From Firmicutes bacterium UBA3910 (GTDB lineage Bacteria > Bacillota > Limnochordia > Darwinibacteriales > Darwinibacteriaceae), in contig DGFC01000031.1 in assembly GCA_002391465.1 (NCBI GenBank), positions 1 through 15,675 of the forward strand: a stretch of 15,675 nt of DNA, in the 5' to 3' direction. A program made the translations under genes and the position numbers. The notes under the pieces were generated by a model, which saw nothing but the letters and a program-made list of their open reading frames with translations, was not told the DNA's origin and did no database searches. Below, one piece after another: positions 7,055 to 13,793 of this stretch (the first letter of the stretch is position 1; the number at the start of each line of letters is the position of its first letter).

Positions 7055-7076
7055 GGGGTTCCCGTTTGGGAACCCC
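7055..7076. terminator. Bidirectional intrinsic terminator between convergent operons
   Basis: A 9-bp perfect GC-rich stem, GGGGTTCCC (7055-7063) and GGGAACCCC (7068-7076), with a 4-nt loop. T-rich runs follow on both strands (GTCCTTGTCTTT on plus, ATTCTTTTC on minus). It ends both the exported-protein operon and metNIQ. Confidence 0.88.
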
Positions 7077-7090
7077 GTCCTTGTCTTTGC

Positions 7091-7876
7091 TTAGAAGACC
7101 GGGATAACCAGTCCTTCGTATTTTTCCAGGATGAAATCCCGTACAGCATCGCTGAGGAGTACTTCCACCAGCTTCTGCAGGGCTGGGTTTTCCGTTTCGC
7201 CCTCCCTGACAGCGATTACATTTACGTAGGGAGACTCGGCGTCTTCCAGGAAAATGGCGTCTTCCAGCTGGCTGAAGCCTGCCTGCAGCGCGTAGTTACC
7301 GTTGATCACTGCTGCGTGGACGTCAGGCAGAACCCGGGTCAGCTGGGCAGCTTCCAGTTCGGAGAAGCGAATGCCAAGCTTGTTCTCGATGATGTCAAAG
7401 ACGGTAGGCTCGATACCAGCCTTCGGATCTAGTTCGATCAGACCTGCCTGCTGGAGCAAGAGGAGGGCACGACCGCCGTTTGTCACATCGTTTGGAATGG
7501 CGATTTGGGCCCGCTGGGGAAGTTCGTCCAGGGAACCGATCTTGGCGCTGTAGACTCCTAGTGGCTCAATATGGACGCCGACTAAGGAAACAAGGTTGGT
7601 ACCCCGATTGGCATTGAAGTCATCAAGATAGGGAATGTGTTGAAAGAAGTTGGCATCCAACTCGCCGTCCTGCAGGGCGAGATTTGGTTGGACATAGTCG
7701 GTAAACTCGATTACTTCGAGGGTGATGCCCTCATCAGCCAACAGTGGTACAACGAAATTCAAGATCTCTGCGTGGGGCACCGGCGTTGCACCGATTTTGA
7801 TGGTTTCAGCCGATGCGACAGCCCCTAGGCAGAAAAGGAGCAGAAGTGTTCCGACGATAAGTATGCTTTTTTTCAT
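7091..7876 (-). CDS. metQ: Methionine ABC transporter substrate-binding protein
   Basis: NlpA/MetQ family binding protein that captures methionine outside the inner membrane for the MetNI importer. 261 residues. Motifs: KIGATPVPHAEIL after the signal, EVIEFTDYVQPNLALQDGELDANFFQHIPYLDDFN, VHIEPLGVYSAKI, IAIPNDVTNGGRALLLLQQAGLI and ESPYVNVIAVREG, all standard for the family. The start at 7876 (MKKSILIVG) has AGGAGG just upstream; longer in-frame readings run into the end of metI. The signal peptide seems to be cleaved by ordinary signal peptidase after ASA (residue 23). The only Cys, at 16, is preceded by LLF and does not form a lipobox, so the protein may be free in a periplasm rather than lipid-anchored. 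Last gene of metNIQ. Confidence 0.96.
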   Translation of the reverse strand: MKKSILIVGTLLLLFCLGAVASAETIKIGATPVPHAEILNFVVPLLADEGITLEVIEFTDYVQPNLALQDGELDANFFQHIPYLDDFNANRGTNLVSLVGVHIEPLGVYSAKIGSLDELPQRAQIAIPNDVTNGGRALLLLQQAGLIELDPKAGIEPTVFDIIENKLGIRFSELEAAQLTRVLPDVHAAVINGNYALQAGFSQLEDAIFLEDAESPYVNVIAVREGETENPALQKLVEVLLSDAVRDFILEKYEGLVIPVF

Positions 7877-7886
7877 GTTAGTCCTC

Positions 7887-8576
7887 CTATTTCCTGTGGT
7901 ATAGTCTTTGGGCGATTTTATCCCCAAGCATTTGTATTCCCTGGACCAATACGACCAGGATGATCACGGTTTGCAGCATAATGTCGCCGCGGAACCGCTG
8001 ATAGCCATAACGAATAGCTAGGTCTCCCAGGCCGCCACCGCCGATCGCTCCAGCCATAGCGGAGTAACCGATCAAGTTCACAGATGTCATGGTGACAGCG
8101 AGAATCAGGGCGGGGAGCGCCTCTGGGATCATTACTTTGAAAATGATCTGGAGTGGGGAAGCCCCCATGCTTTCTGCCGCTTCTATCACACCGCTGTCAA
8201 TTTCCAAGAAAGCCCCCTCCACTAAACGGGCCACAAAGGGTACGGCTGCTACTGTGAGGGGAACGATGGCTGCAGTGGTCCCGATGGAAGTGCCCGCCAC
8301 CTTGCGGGTAAAGGGTATGATGGCCACCATCAAGATGATGAACGGGATGGAACGGCCCAGGTTAACGATGCCGCCCAGGATGCGGTTAAGAAATGATTGT
8401 TCCAGAATGTGATCCTTGGAAGTGGTGGCAAGCAGTATGCCCACCGGCAGGCCGGCAAATGAAGCTAGGGCAGTGGACGCACCCACCATAATCAATGTCT
8501 CTATAGTGGCATCCCGCAGAATGGTAAGTGTCATGGGATTGTACGATTGGAAAAACTCTACTACTGCTTTGAACAC
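7887..8576 (-). CDS. metI: Methionine ABC transporter permease
   Basis: Inner-membrane permease of the MetNIQ importer, 229 residues, full length. Several hydrophobic spans are visible (about 22-50, 70-92, 98-120, 150-182, 200-220). The cytoplasmic EAA loop that docks to the ATPase is EAAESMGASPLQIIFKVMIPEALP at 132-155. The start is a GTG at 8576 that shares one base with the TAG stop of metN (TAGTG). A GGAGGTG within the end of metN serves as its ribosome site, so translation is coupled. metQ follows 10 bp after its stop. Confidence 0.96.
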   Translation of the reverse strand: MFKAVVEFFQSYNPMTLTILRDATIETLIMVGASTALASFAGLPVGILLATTSKDHILEQSFLNRILGGIVNLGRSIPFIILMVAIIPFTRKVAGTSIGTTAAIVPLTVAAVPFVARLVEGAFLEIDSGVIEAAESMGASPLQIIFKVMIPEALPALILAVTMTSVNLIGYSAMAGAIGGGGLGDLAIRYGYQRFRGDIMLQTVIILVVLVQGIQMLGDKIAQRLYHRK

Positions 8577-9574
8577 TACCCAAGCACCTCCACTTCTACC
8601 TGTTGTTCCTGTAAAAACTGAACGGCTGTGTCAATCTGCTCACTATCCCCATCCATTTCTACCATCAGCACCCCAAAGGGGGTGTCCTTCATTTGATCGA
8701 TGCGGCCAAAGAGGATGTTCACATCTACGTTATGTTCCCGCACCAGCCTAGACATGATGGGTTGGTGGGCCTTCTGATCGATAAAAGTGAGGCGCAGGAG
8801 TTTCTTACCTGCTTCTGCGAGCTTGTCCGGAACAGTTGGCTGGAGGAAACCCTGCAGCATACGTTTGGCAGCGGTCGAACGGGGGCGGGTGAATACGTCC
8901 ACCACCGTGCCCACTTCCTGTACTCGGCCGTCTTCCAACACCGCTACCCTGTCGCAAATCTCCTGAATCACTGCCATCTCGTGGGTAATCAGTACTATGG
9001 TGAGACCCAGTTCTGAGTTGATGCGCCGGAGCAGCTGTAGTACCGACTTAGTCGTTTCAGGGTCAAGGGCGGATGTGGCCTCATCGCAGAGGAGGAGATC
9101 CGGTTCAGTGGCCAGTGCCCGGGCAATACCAACCCTTTGTTTCTGTCCACCGCTGAGCTGGCTGGGGTAGGCATCCAGTCTATCCTCCAAGCCCACCAGT
9201 TCTGCTAAGCTCTTGACTCTGGCGGCGATTTCGCCTTTAGGGAAACCGGCCAGTTCCAACGGAAAAGCTATGTTTTTGTACACGGTGCGGGATTTGAGCA
9301 GGTTGAAGTGCTGAAAGATCATCCCGATTTTTTTCCTCTCGTCCCGCAGCCTCCGGCCTCCGAGATTGTTGATTAAGAGCCCATTGACCCACACTTCACC
9401 CTCATCGGGCCGCTCCAACATGTTGATACACCTAACCAGCGTGGATTTACCCGCACCACTCTGGCCGATGATGCCGAAAATCTGGCCTGCGGGGATATGC
9501 AGATCAATGCCCTGCAGGGCGTGGACAGCTGTCTTACCGGGAAAAGTCTTAACTACATTATTTAATCGAATCAT
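8576..9574 (-). CDS. metN: Methionine ABC transporter ATP-binding protein
   Basis: ATPase of the methionine importer; 332 residues from MIRLNNVVKTFPGKTAVHAL. Walker A GQSGAGKST at 37-45, Q-loop near FQHFNLLKSRTVYKN (88), ABC signature LSGGQKQR at 140-147, Walker B LLLCDE at 160-165, D-loop SALDP and the switch His198 in ITHEM. Residues about 257-332 are the C-terminal NIL (ACT-like) domain that in MetN binds methionine and inhibits transport from inside. An in-frame ATG exists at 9625, but it lies in the riboswitch terminator hairpin; AGGGGG about 6 nt before 9574 supports the chosen start. First gene of metN-metI-metQ, under a SAM-I riboswitch. Confidence 0.96.
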   Translation of the reverse strand: MIRLNNVVKTFPGKTAVHALQGIDLHIPAGQIFGIIGQSGAGKSTLVRCINMLERPDEGEVWVNGLLINNLGGRRLRDERKKIGMIFQHFNLLKSRTVYKNIAFPLELAGFPKGEIAARVKSLAELVGLEDRLDAYPSQLSGGQKQRVGIARALATEPDLLLCDEATSALDPETTKSVLQLLRRINSELGLTIVLITHEMAVIQEICDRVAVLEDGRVQEVGTVVDVFTRPRSTAAKRMLQGFLQPTVPDKLAEAGKKLLRLTFIDQKAHQPIMSRLVREHNVDVNILFGRIDQMKDTPFGVLMVEMDGDSEQIDTAVQFLQEQQVEVEVLG

Positions 9575-9585
9575 GGCAAACCCCC

Positions 9586-9617
9586 TAACAAAAAACCTCT
9601 TCCCAAAAGAAGAGGTT
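9586..9617 (-). terminator. Riboswitch terminator ahead of metNIQ
   Basis: Read on the minus strand: AACCTCTTC and GAAGAGGTT form a 9-bp stem (9594-9602 with 9609-9617) with a 6-nt loop, followed directly by TTTTTTGTT. This is a textbook intrinsic terminator between the SAM-I aptamer and the metN ribosome site. Confidence 0.92.
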
Positions 9618-9645
9618 ACAGCCATAACGAACTAAGAGCTATTAC

Positions 9646-9760
9646 CCTCATCTTTCTGGAATACTCCAGCAGGAATTGGCACCTCGTGGAAGCCTCTTAT
9701 GGAATCAACCACCGGTTGCCGGGTTTCATTGGGCCAGTCCCTCCACCACTCTTGATAAGG
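9646..9760 (-). ncRNA. SAM-I (S-box) riboswitch of metNIQ
   Basis: On the minus strand the S-box core reads CCTTATCAAGAGTGGTGGAG, GGACTGGCCCAATGAAACCC, GGCAACC, GGTGCCAATTCCTGC and AGAAAGATGAGG. P1 pairs CCTTATC with GATGAGG (7 bp, one G-U). The P3 arm is longer than in the metK copy. High SAM should stabilise the aptamer and let the following terminator form, switching off methionine import. Confidence 0.97.
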
Positions 9761-9807
9761 TCTAATATTCAGTTTGAATGTGCACGTGTTTCAATTACGT
9801 TATTACT

Positions 9808-9836
9808 AGTATAAAGGTGGGTAGGCCCGTTGTCAA
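9808..9836 (-). promoter_or_regulatory. Sigma-A promoter of metNIQ
   Basis: Minus-strand TTGACA (9831-9836), 17-bp spacer, TATACT (9808-9813): near consensus. The -35 box overlaps the TGA stop codon of the upstream HD-domain gene, so there is no room for a terminator between them, and HD-gene transcripts probably also enter the riboswitch leader. Confidence 0.85.
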
Positions 9837-10507
9837 CCTGGAAGTTTACCCAGAAACTCTAAGCCGTTAATTAGGAGGCGAAAGCGGCAGCCAAGGAGGG
9901 TAGCAGCCTCTTTGCACATCTCCATCCTGGTTAAGTAGATTTCAAAGAAGTCCATGATCTGGCACACAGTCTGGTCGAAGGCGATCTCCAGTGTGATTGT
10001 TCCTTCGTCCTCCACGTACAGTTTAGTGTCTGTTATGGCGAGGTTGACCCGATCGTGGATGCCCGGCCGTCGATCGTCCTGAAGTCTGTTGGCCCTAGTG
10101 CGGTGAGCATCACTCTTGTCGGCCAGAATTAAAGCGGCAGATACGGGGCTGACTGCATGACCGATTTCTTCTTCGTGGTTGGCAATGGCGGTGACAATTG
10201 TGCAGATGTCTTCGTGTGCCATACCCAACTGTCTCAGTTCGAAGTAAACGAGGCTGGCTCCGGAAATGCTGTGGTGTTTGCGGTTAAAGAGGTTGCCAAC
10301 ATCATGGAGGTAACCTGCGATGGCACCTAGTTCAACTGTACGTTTATCATAGCCCAGCTGCCTTAATATGTAGGCTGTTTTGTCCGAGACGTAGGACACA
10401 TGCCTTAGACCGTGTTCAGTGTAGCCCCTGGCCTTGAGGTAGGCATTTGACTTTTCAATGAGGGTAGTGAAGGCAGGGTTTGCCTTGATCTCTTTGAGAG
10501 TGATCAT
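9833..10507 (-). CDS. HD-domain metal-dependent phosphohydrolase-like protein
   Basis: 224 residues. It shows the HD-superfamily layout: His36 (GLRHVSYV), the doublet His68-Asp69 (GYLHDVGN), His78-His79 (KHHSISGA), His111 (IANHEEEIG) and Asp130 (LILADKSDAHR). Such proteins hydrolyse phosphate esters of nucleotides or second messengers with bound metal; the substrate cannot be told here. The C-terminal 70 residues or so (TKLYVEDEGTITLEIAFDQT onward) form an additional domain of unknown role. The start at 10507 is set by GGAGGTGA ending 5 nt before the ATG; the in-frame TTG further upstream lies in the ribosome site. It has its own promoter and is divergent from the DegU-like gene. No functional link to the met genes is evident beyond possible read-through. 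Confidence 0.85.
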   Translation of the reverse strand: MITLKEIKANPAFTTLIEKSNAYLKARGYTEHGLRHVSYVSDKTAYILRQLGYDKRTVELGAIAGYLHDVGNLFNRKHHSISGASLVYFELRQLGMAHEDICTIVTAIANHEEEIGHAVSPVSAALILADKSDAHRTRANRLQDDRRPGIHDRVNLAITDTKLYVEDEGTITLEIAFDQTVCQIMDFFEIYLTRMEMCKEAATLLGCRFRLLINGLEFLGKLPG

Positions 10508-10533
10508 TTTTGTCACCTCCAAGTTTGTTATTC

Positions 10534-10561
10534 AGTATATCAGGAAATGGGAGAAAGGCAA
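10534..10561 (-). promoter_or_regulatory. Probable sigma-A promoter of the HD-domain gene
   Basis: Minus-strand TTGCCT (10556-10561), 16-bp spacer, TATACT (10534-10539), about 27 bp before the start codon. The -10 is good and the -35 is partial. Confidence 0.5.
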
Positions 10562-10609
10562 TGGGGGAAGAAAATATTGAGGATTTTCGTACAAGATAGT
10601 CCTATTCTT

Positions 10610-10656
10610 GGGACATCACCCTTGCGATGCGAATATAATGGACTGATCTCAGACCA
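10610..10656 (+). promoter_or_regulatory. Promoter of the DegU-like gene with a palindrome at the transcription start
   Basis: Perfect -10 TATAAT (10634-10639) with a partial -35 GGGACA (10610-10615) at 18 bp. An 18-bp near-perfect palindrome, TGGACTGA-TC-TCAGACCA (10639-10656, one mismatched pair), covers the expected start site. That is the usual place for a repressor site, possibly autoregulatory. Confidence 0.6.
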
Positions 10657-10683
10657 CTATATTAACCTACAGGGGGCGGTCAG

Positions 10684-10896
10684 ATGCAAGACAGGGATCT
10701 TTCTGTCCTTACCCCACGTGAAAGTGAGGTATTGCGCTTAATTGCCCGTGGGCTAACCAACAGCGAGATTGCCTCCGAGTTGTTTATCAGTAAGCACACA
10801 GTGAAGAACCATGTAAGCAACATTTATCGTAAACTCGGTGTCAGCGATCGGACGCGGGTGGCCCTCTTGGCTCTTAAAGACGAGACGGCAGAATAG
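10684..10896 (+). CDS. Stand-alone DegU/GerE-type LuxR helix-turn-helix regulator
   Basis: 70 residues, made of one LuxR-type DNA-binding domain: [20 protein letters not shown], then [20 protein letters not shown] and [17 protein letters not shown]. It holds the whole four-helix domain with no receiver domain in front. The motif [20 protein letters not shown] resembles the end of B. subtilis DegU at least as closely as GerE, and the gene stands before comFA, near where degU lies in B. subtilis. Ribosome site AGGGGG (10671-10676), 7 nt before the ATG. It has its own promoter and its own terminator, so it is a monocistronic gene. Possible roles are control of competence or motility genes, or a GerE-like sporulation role; neither is proven by the sequence. 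Confidence 0.88.
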   Translation: MQDRDLSVLTPRESEVLRLIARGLTNSEIASELFISKHTVKNHVSNIYRKLGVSDRTRVALLALKDETAE

Positions 10897-10905
10897 ATTG
10901 GATGC

Positions 10906-10939
10906 AAACGGTATTTATCCCACGATAAATGCCGTTTTT
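10906..10939 (+). terminator. Strong intrinsic terminator after the DegU-like gene
   Basis: A 14-bp uninterrupted stem (one G-U pair), 10906-10919 with 10924-10937, 4-nt CCAC loop, followed by a T5 run (10935-10939, three of which pair). It separates the regulator from the comF operon. I could not find a convincing sigma-A promoter between it and comFA (10940-11005). Confidence 0.92.
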
Positions 10940-11005
10940 GCCGAGGAGGATTTGGACAAGACAGAGAGAAATAGATCGGTGCCCAGGGACGAAGGAGGCT
11001 TTTGC

Positions 11006-12688
11006 ATGTTTAAACTGCATGTGTACGCCGTGCAGGCGGACGATGGTCTTCGCCTGGGTTTAATTCGTGATCCCAAGCATTTGCCGGATCTATTGGACGA
11101 AGCGGGGTTGGAAAACACTTCGCTGTTGTCAAGTCCCCTGCCCAGTGCTCGGGCATGGGATGAAGTGATCCGGTGGAGTAGACGTCTTGATGGGAAGTTC
11201 GGTCGTTTTTGGCGGCGTGTGATCACCTGGCACCCAACGCCCCGGGTTATGGAAACTGCTGGGAGCGAAAACGTTGAAGAAGTACTAACTGCTGTAAAGG
11301 AGCTGACTGCGGGTCGGATCGTTTTGGAGAGAAGGCTTGTGGAAGGCCTGCGAAGGTTAGGTTATTGGCCTGCTGATGTGATGCGGGCCATCGATATTGG
11401 AATCAAACGCTGGGAACTGCGCCATTCCCCGGGTCTGTTCTATTCTGGGTGGGACGAAAGCGAGTGCACACGCTGTGGTTCAGTGAGACCGGCGGTACAC
11501 GAACCGTGTGCGGCCTGCGGCAGTGAAGAATGTCTGATCTGTCCAGAGTGTGCAACCATGGGTGCAGTTAGGGGATGTGACAACTTCATAGAGCTTGCGT
11601 CACACTATCCCACGTCTGAGCCAATGCCTGTGAAGCTGCAGCTTGATATTGAACTGACTGCGGCGCAGGAGGGGGCATCCGCTGAATTACTCGAATTTTG
11701 GCACAGCTCCGATCGGTGGGCGCTCGTCTGGGCCGCCTGCGGAGCGGGGAAAACGGAAGTGACTTTTGCCCTGATCAGGCAGGCCCTAAGCGAGGGAGCC
11801 CAAGTTCTCTTTGCCATACCACGGCGGGACATTGTTCGGGAAATTGCCCAGCGCCTGCGGGCAGCCTTTCCTGACGTTACGGTGGCAGTCCATTATGGCG
11901 GCCAGCCCTGGCATGCTCCAGGTGATCTTGTGGTGGCAACTACCCATCAGGTGCTGGGCTTTTCAAATCGCTTCCAGCTAGCAATTTTGGACGAGGTTGA
12001 TGCCTTTCCGTATCAGGGAAGTGAGATGCTGCGCTATGGCCTGCGTAGATCCCTGACCCTTGACGGGAAGCTGGGAAAGTTGGTAGAAATGACCGCTACC
12101 CCGAATAATGTTCATAGGTACCAGAGGGTAATCACCATTCCTGCTCGTTACCACGGCTACCCTCTGCCCGAACCGACGTTGGTGGAATGGCGACTGCCGG
12201 AATTGGACGGTCTTACTGTGGAGAGTTTACCACCCCACGTGCTGGAATATCTCCGCACTGTGGATTCACCCTGGCTCGTCTTTGGTCCAACCATAAAAGC
12301 ATGTGAGCGTATACAAGGGGTGTTGAGCAGCGCATTAGAAAAGCGGGTAGGTATCTGCCATTCCCAACTCGAGGAACGCAGCCAGGTAATTGAGGATTTC
12401 AGACAGGGAAGACTCGACGTACTGGTTACAACCACAGTGCTGGAACGGGGAGTAACCTTCCCCGATGTACAGGTAGTGGTGTTATACGCCGACCATGCCC
12501 TCTACAATGTGAGTACACTGGTGCAGGTTGCAGGTCGAGTCGGCCGTAGGCAGGAATCCCCGACCGGCAGGGTGGTGTTTGTGGGCAGCACAGTAACCAC
12601 TGAGATGAAAGAGGCGTTAAGGCTGATTAGAACTCTCAATAAAGAAGCACGGGACAAGGGGCTTTTGAAAAATGAAAGAGGTGCGTAA
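11006..12688 (+). CDS. comFA: ComFA, DEAD-box-like helicase/translocase for DNA uptake
   Basis: ATP-driven protein needed to pull transforming single-stranded DNA across the membrane in competent Gram-positive bacteria. 560 residues. Residues 154-191 hold the zinc-binding region, with cysteines at 154, 157, 168, 171, 176, 179, 182 and 191. Then come Walker A AACGAGKTEV (243-252), DEVD in AILDEVDAFPYQ (329-332), motif III-like MTATP (362-366), and the second helicase half with TTTVLERGVTFPDV (475-488) and QVAGRVGRR (507-515). The first 140 residues are less conserved. The frame is open upstream to 10838, but that part overlaps the DegU-like gene and terminator; AAGGAGG at 10992-10998 with a 7-nt gap fixes the ATG at 11006. 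Overlaps comFC by 17 nt; comFB is absent. Confidence 0.95.
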   Translation: MFKLHVYAVQADDGLRLGLIRDPKHLPDLLDEAGLENTSLLSSPLPSARAWDEVIRWSRRLDGKFGRFWRRVITWHPTPRVMETAGSENVEEVLTAVKELTAGRIVLERRLVEGLRRLGYWPADVMRAIDIGIKRWELRHSPGLFYSGWDESECTRCGSVRPAVHEPCAACGSEECLICPECATMGAVRGCDNFIELASHYPTSEPMPVKLQLDIELTAAQEGASAELLEFWHSSDRWALVWAACGAGKTEVTFALIRQALSEGAQVLFAIPRRDIVREIAQRLRAAFPDVTVAVHYGGQPWHAPGDLVVATTHQVLGFSNRFQLAILDEVDAFPYQGSEMLRYGLRRSLTLDGKLGKLVEMTATPNNVHRYQRVITIPARYHGYPLPEPTLVEWRLPELDGLTVESLPPHVLEYLRTVDSPWLVFGPTIKACERIQGVLSSALEKRVGICHSQLEERSQVIEDFRQGRLDVLVTTTVLERGVTFPDVQVVVLYADHALYNVSTLVQVAGRVGRRQESPTGRVVFVGSTVTTEMKEALRLIRTLNKEARDKGLLKNERGA

Positions 12689-13370
12689 CTGGCTTTTAGC
12701 CTTGGACGAACTCTTCTTCCCCCGTCCCCTTGAGTGCGTTTTCTGCGGTGAGCGGCCCGGGACCGATCTCGGGCCGTGCCGCACTTGCCTCGATTCCCTT
12801 GCCATCGCTTGGCAGCGGATGGAGGTACAAGGTTACCCCTGCTTTTCCCTCGTACCCTACCGAGGTTTTGCCCGAGACTTGATACACAAAATGAAATACC
12901 ATGGAGGCTACCGCATTGCCCAAGGCTTTAGTAGGCTGTTAGGTCTGGCCCTGCGGGAGGAATTATCTGTGTCCCGGTCCGGGCTTCTGGTTCCCGTGCC
13001 GCTCCATGCCAGCCGTTTGGAGAAAAGGGGATTCAATCATGCGGCCCTTCTTGCCGATGGTATAAGTAAGGTATGGAGGCTGCCTGTGAGTTCACGGGTG
13101 GTGCGGGTTCGACCGACCAAGCCCCAGAGCGGTTTAACGGCAAGCCAGCGGAGGCGCAACCTGAGGGGGGCCTTTGCCCTTGTGCCGGGGGAGAATTGGC
13201 AGGGTAGGCAGATTGTGATTGTCGATGATGTTATTACTTCGGGATACACTTTCAGCACTGTTGCCGATTTAGCAGCCGCTCAAGGCGGTAGGCCGCTGGG
13301 TGTATTCGTTGCCCGTACTGAAATGGATGGAGGTGGGAAGGACAGTGTTGAAAAACTGCAAACAGTGTAA
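12672..13370 (+). CDS. comFC: ComFC/GntX-type phosphoribosyltransferase-like competence protein
   Basis: 232 residues. An N-terminal zinc site with cysteines 22, 25, 36 and 39 (ECVFCGERPG...PCRTC), then a phosphoribosyltransferase fold: LLVPVPLHASRLEKRGFNHA (105-124), QSGLTASQRRRNLRGAF (152-168) and the PRPP-binding loop IVIVDDVITSGYT (181-193). ComFC is required for efficient transformation and works with ComFA and DprA in studied species; its enzymatic substrate is unsettled. The start ATG overlaps the end of comFA by 17 nt, with only a weak AAGGGG ribosome site, consistent with translational coupling. Its end overlaps the next gene by 26 nt. Confidence 0.93.
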   Translation: MKEVRNWLLALDELFFPRPLECVFCGERPGTDLGPCRTCLDSLAIAWQRMEVQGYPCFSLVPYRGFARDLIHKMKYHGGYRIAQGFSRLLGLALREELSVSRSGLLVPVPLHASRLEKRGFNHAALLADGISKVWRLPVSSRVVRVRPTKPQSGLTASQRRRNLRGAFALVPGENWQGRQIVIVDDVITSGYTFSTVADLAAAQGGRPLGVFVARTEMDGGGKDSVEKLQTV

Positions 13371-13734
13371 TAAGGTATTTGCCCATCCAACCAGGCATCT
13401 TTGTGAAGATTGTTACAAAGAAGCCCAGGCCCAGTTTGAACGGGTCAGGGAGTATCTGGAAGAGAACCGTGGGGCGACTGTGGCCGAGGTGGCAGAAGAA
13501 ACGGACACCGACGTGGAAGTGATCTATGAGTATATTAAGGAAGGTCGCCTTACTGTGGTACCCAAAGACGCGGAACTGAGGTGCCAGATCTGTGGGACAA
13601 AGATTGCCAGCGGCAGGGTGTGTGCGGTATGCCGGGCCGAACTCAGCGACGATCCCCGCATCCCCCCAAGCCAGCAGGGGGATAAGGATACCCGCATGCG
13701 CTACCTTGATGCCATCAGGCGGAAGAGACGTTAA
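13345..13734 (+). CDS. yvyF: YvyF-type flagellar-operon zinc protein
   Basis: 129 residues, from GTG at 13345 (reading MLKNCKQCNKVF). It has two four-cysteine zinc sites, at 5/8/20/23 and 80/83/93/96, around a central helical part (TVAEVAEETDTDVEVIYEYI, then KEGRLTV) that reads like a small helix-turn-helix. This is the layout of the YvyF/TIGR03826 flagellar-operon family, whose molecular role is poorly defined and probably regulatory. The start is uncertain: an ATG at 13327 and a GTG at 13333 are in frame, but GGAGG at 13329-13333 is best used by the GTG at 13345, and known homologues begin close to the first CxxC. It lies between comFC and flgM exactly as in B. subtilis. Confidence 0.85.
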   Translation: MLKNCKQCNKVFAHPTRHLCEDCYKEAQAQFERVREYLEENRGATVAEVAEETDTDVEVIYEYIKEGRLTVVPKDAELRCQICGTKIASGRVCAVCRAELSDDPRIPPSQQGDKDTRMRYLDAIRRKRR

Positions 13735-13759
13735 AGTTTTCGGGCAGAACGGTCGAAGT
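13732..13759 (+). promoter_or_regulatory. Possible sigma-D (sigma-28) promoter of flgM
   Basis: TAAA (13732-13735, overlapping the yvyF stop) is followed after 16 bp by GTCGAAGT (13752-13759), partly matching the flagellar sigma pattern TAAA-N(14-16)-GCCGATAT. It lies in the only sizeable gap of this operon, before the gene for the anti-sigma-28 factor, where such promoters are common. Confidence 0.4.
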
Positions 13760-13793
13760 AAGTAGTAGGGAAAGAAAGGGGTTTGGGTTAGCA

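Noticed and set aside
9575..9625. N-terminal extension of MetN from the ATG at 9625
   Set aside because: That stretch is the riboswitch terminator hairpin and its T-run; the well-placed AGGGGG supports the start at 9574.
10547..10741. 64-codon plus-strand ORF across the DegU-like promoter
   Set aside because: It covers two promoters and a palindrome in another frame, and encodes no recognisable domain.
10838..11005. Longer ComFA starting at 10838
   Set aside because: It would overlap the DegU-like gene and run through a 14-bp terminator; AAGGAGG directly precedes the ATG at 11006.
12672..12688. Missing comFB taken as a deletion or assembly error
   Set aside because: comFA and comFC overlap cleanly by 17 nt in intact frames; many Firmicutes lack comFB, so absence is natural.
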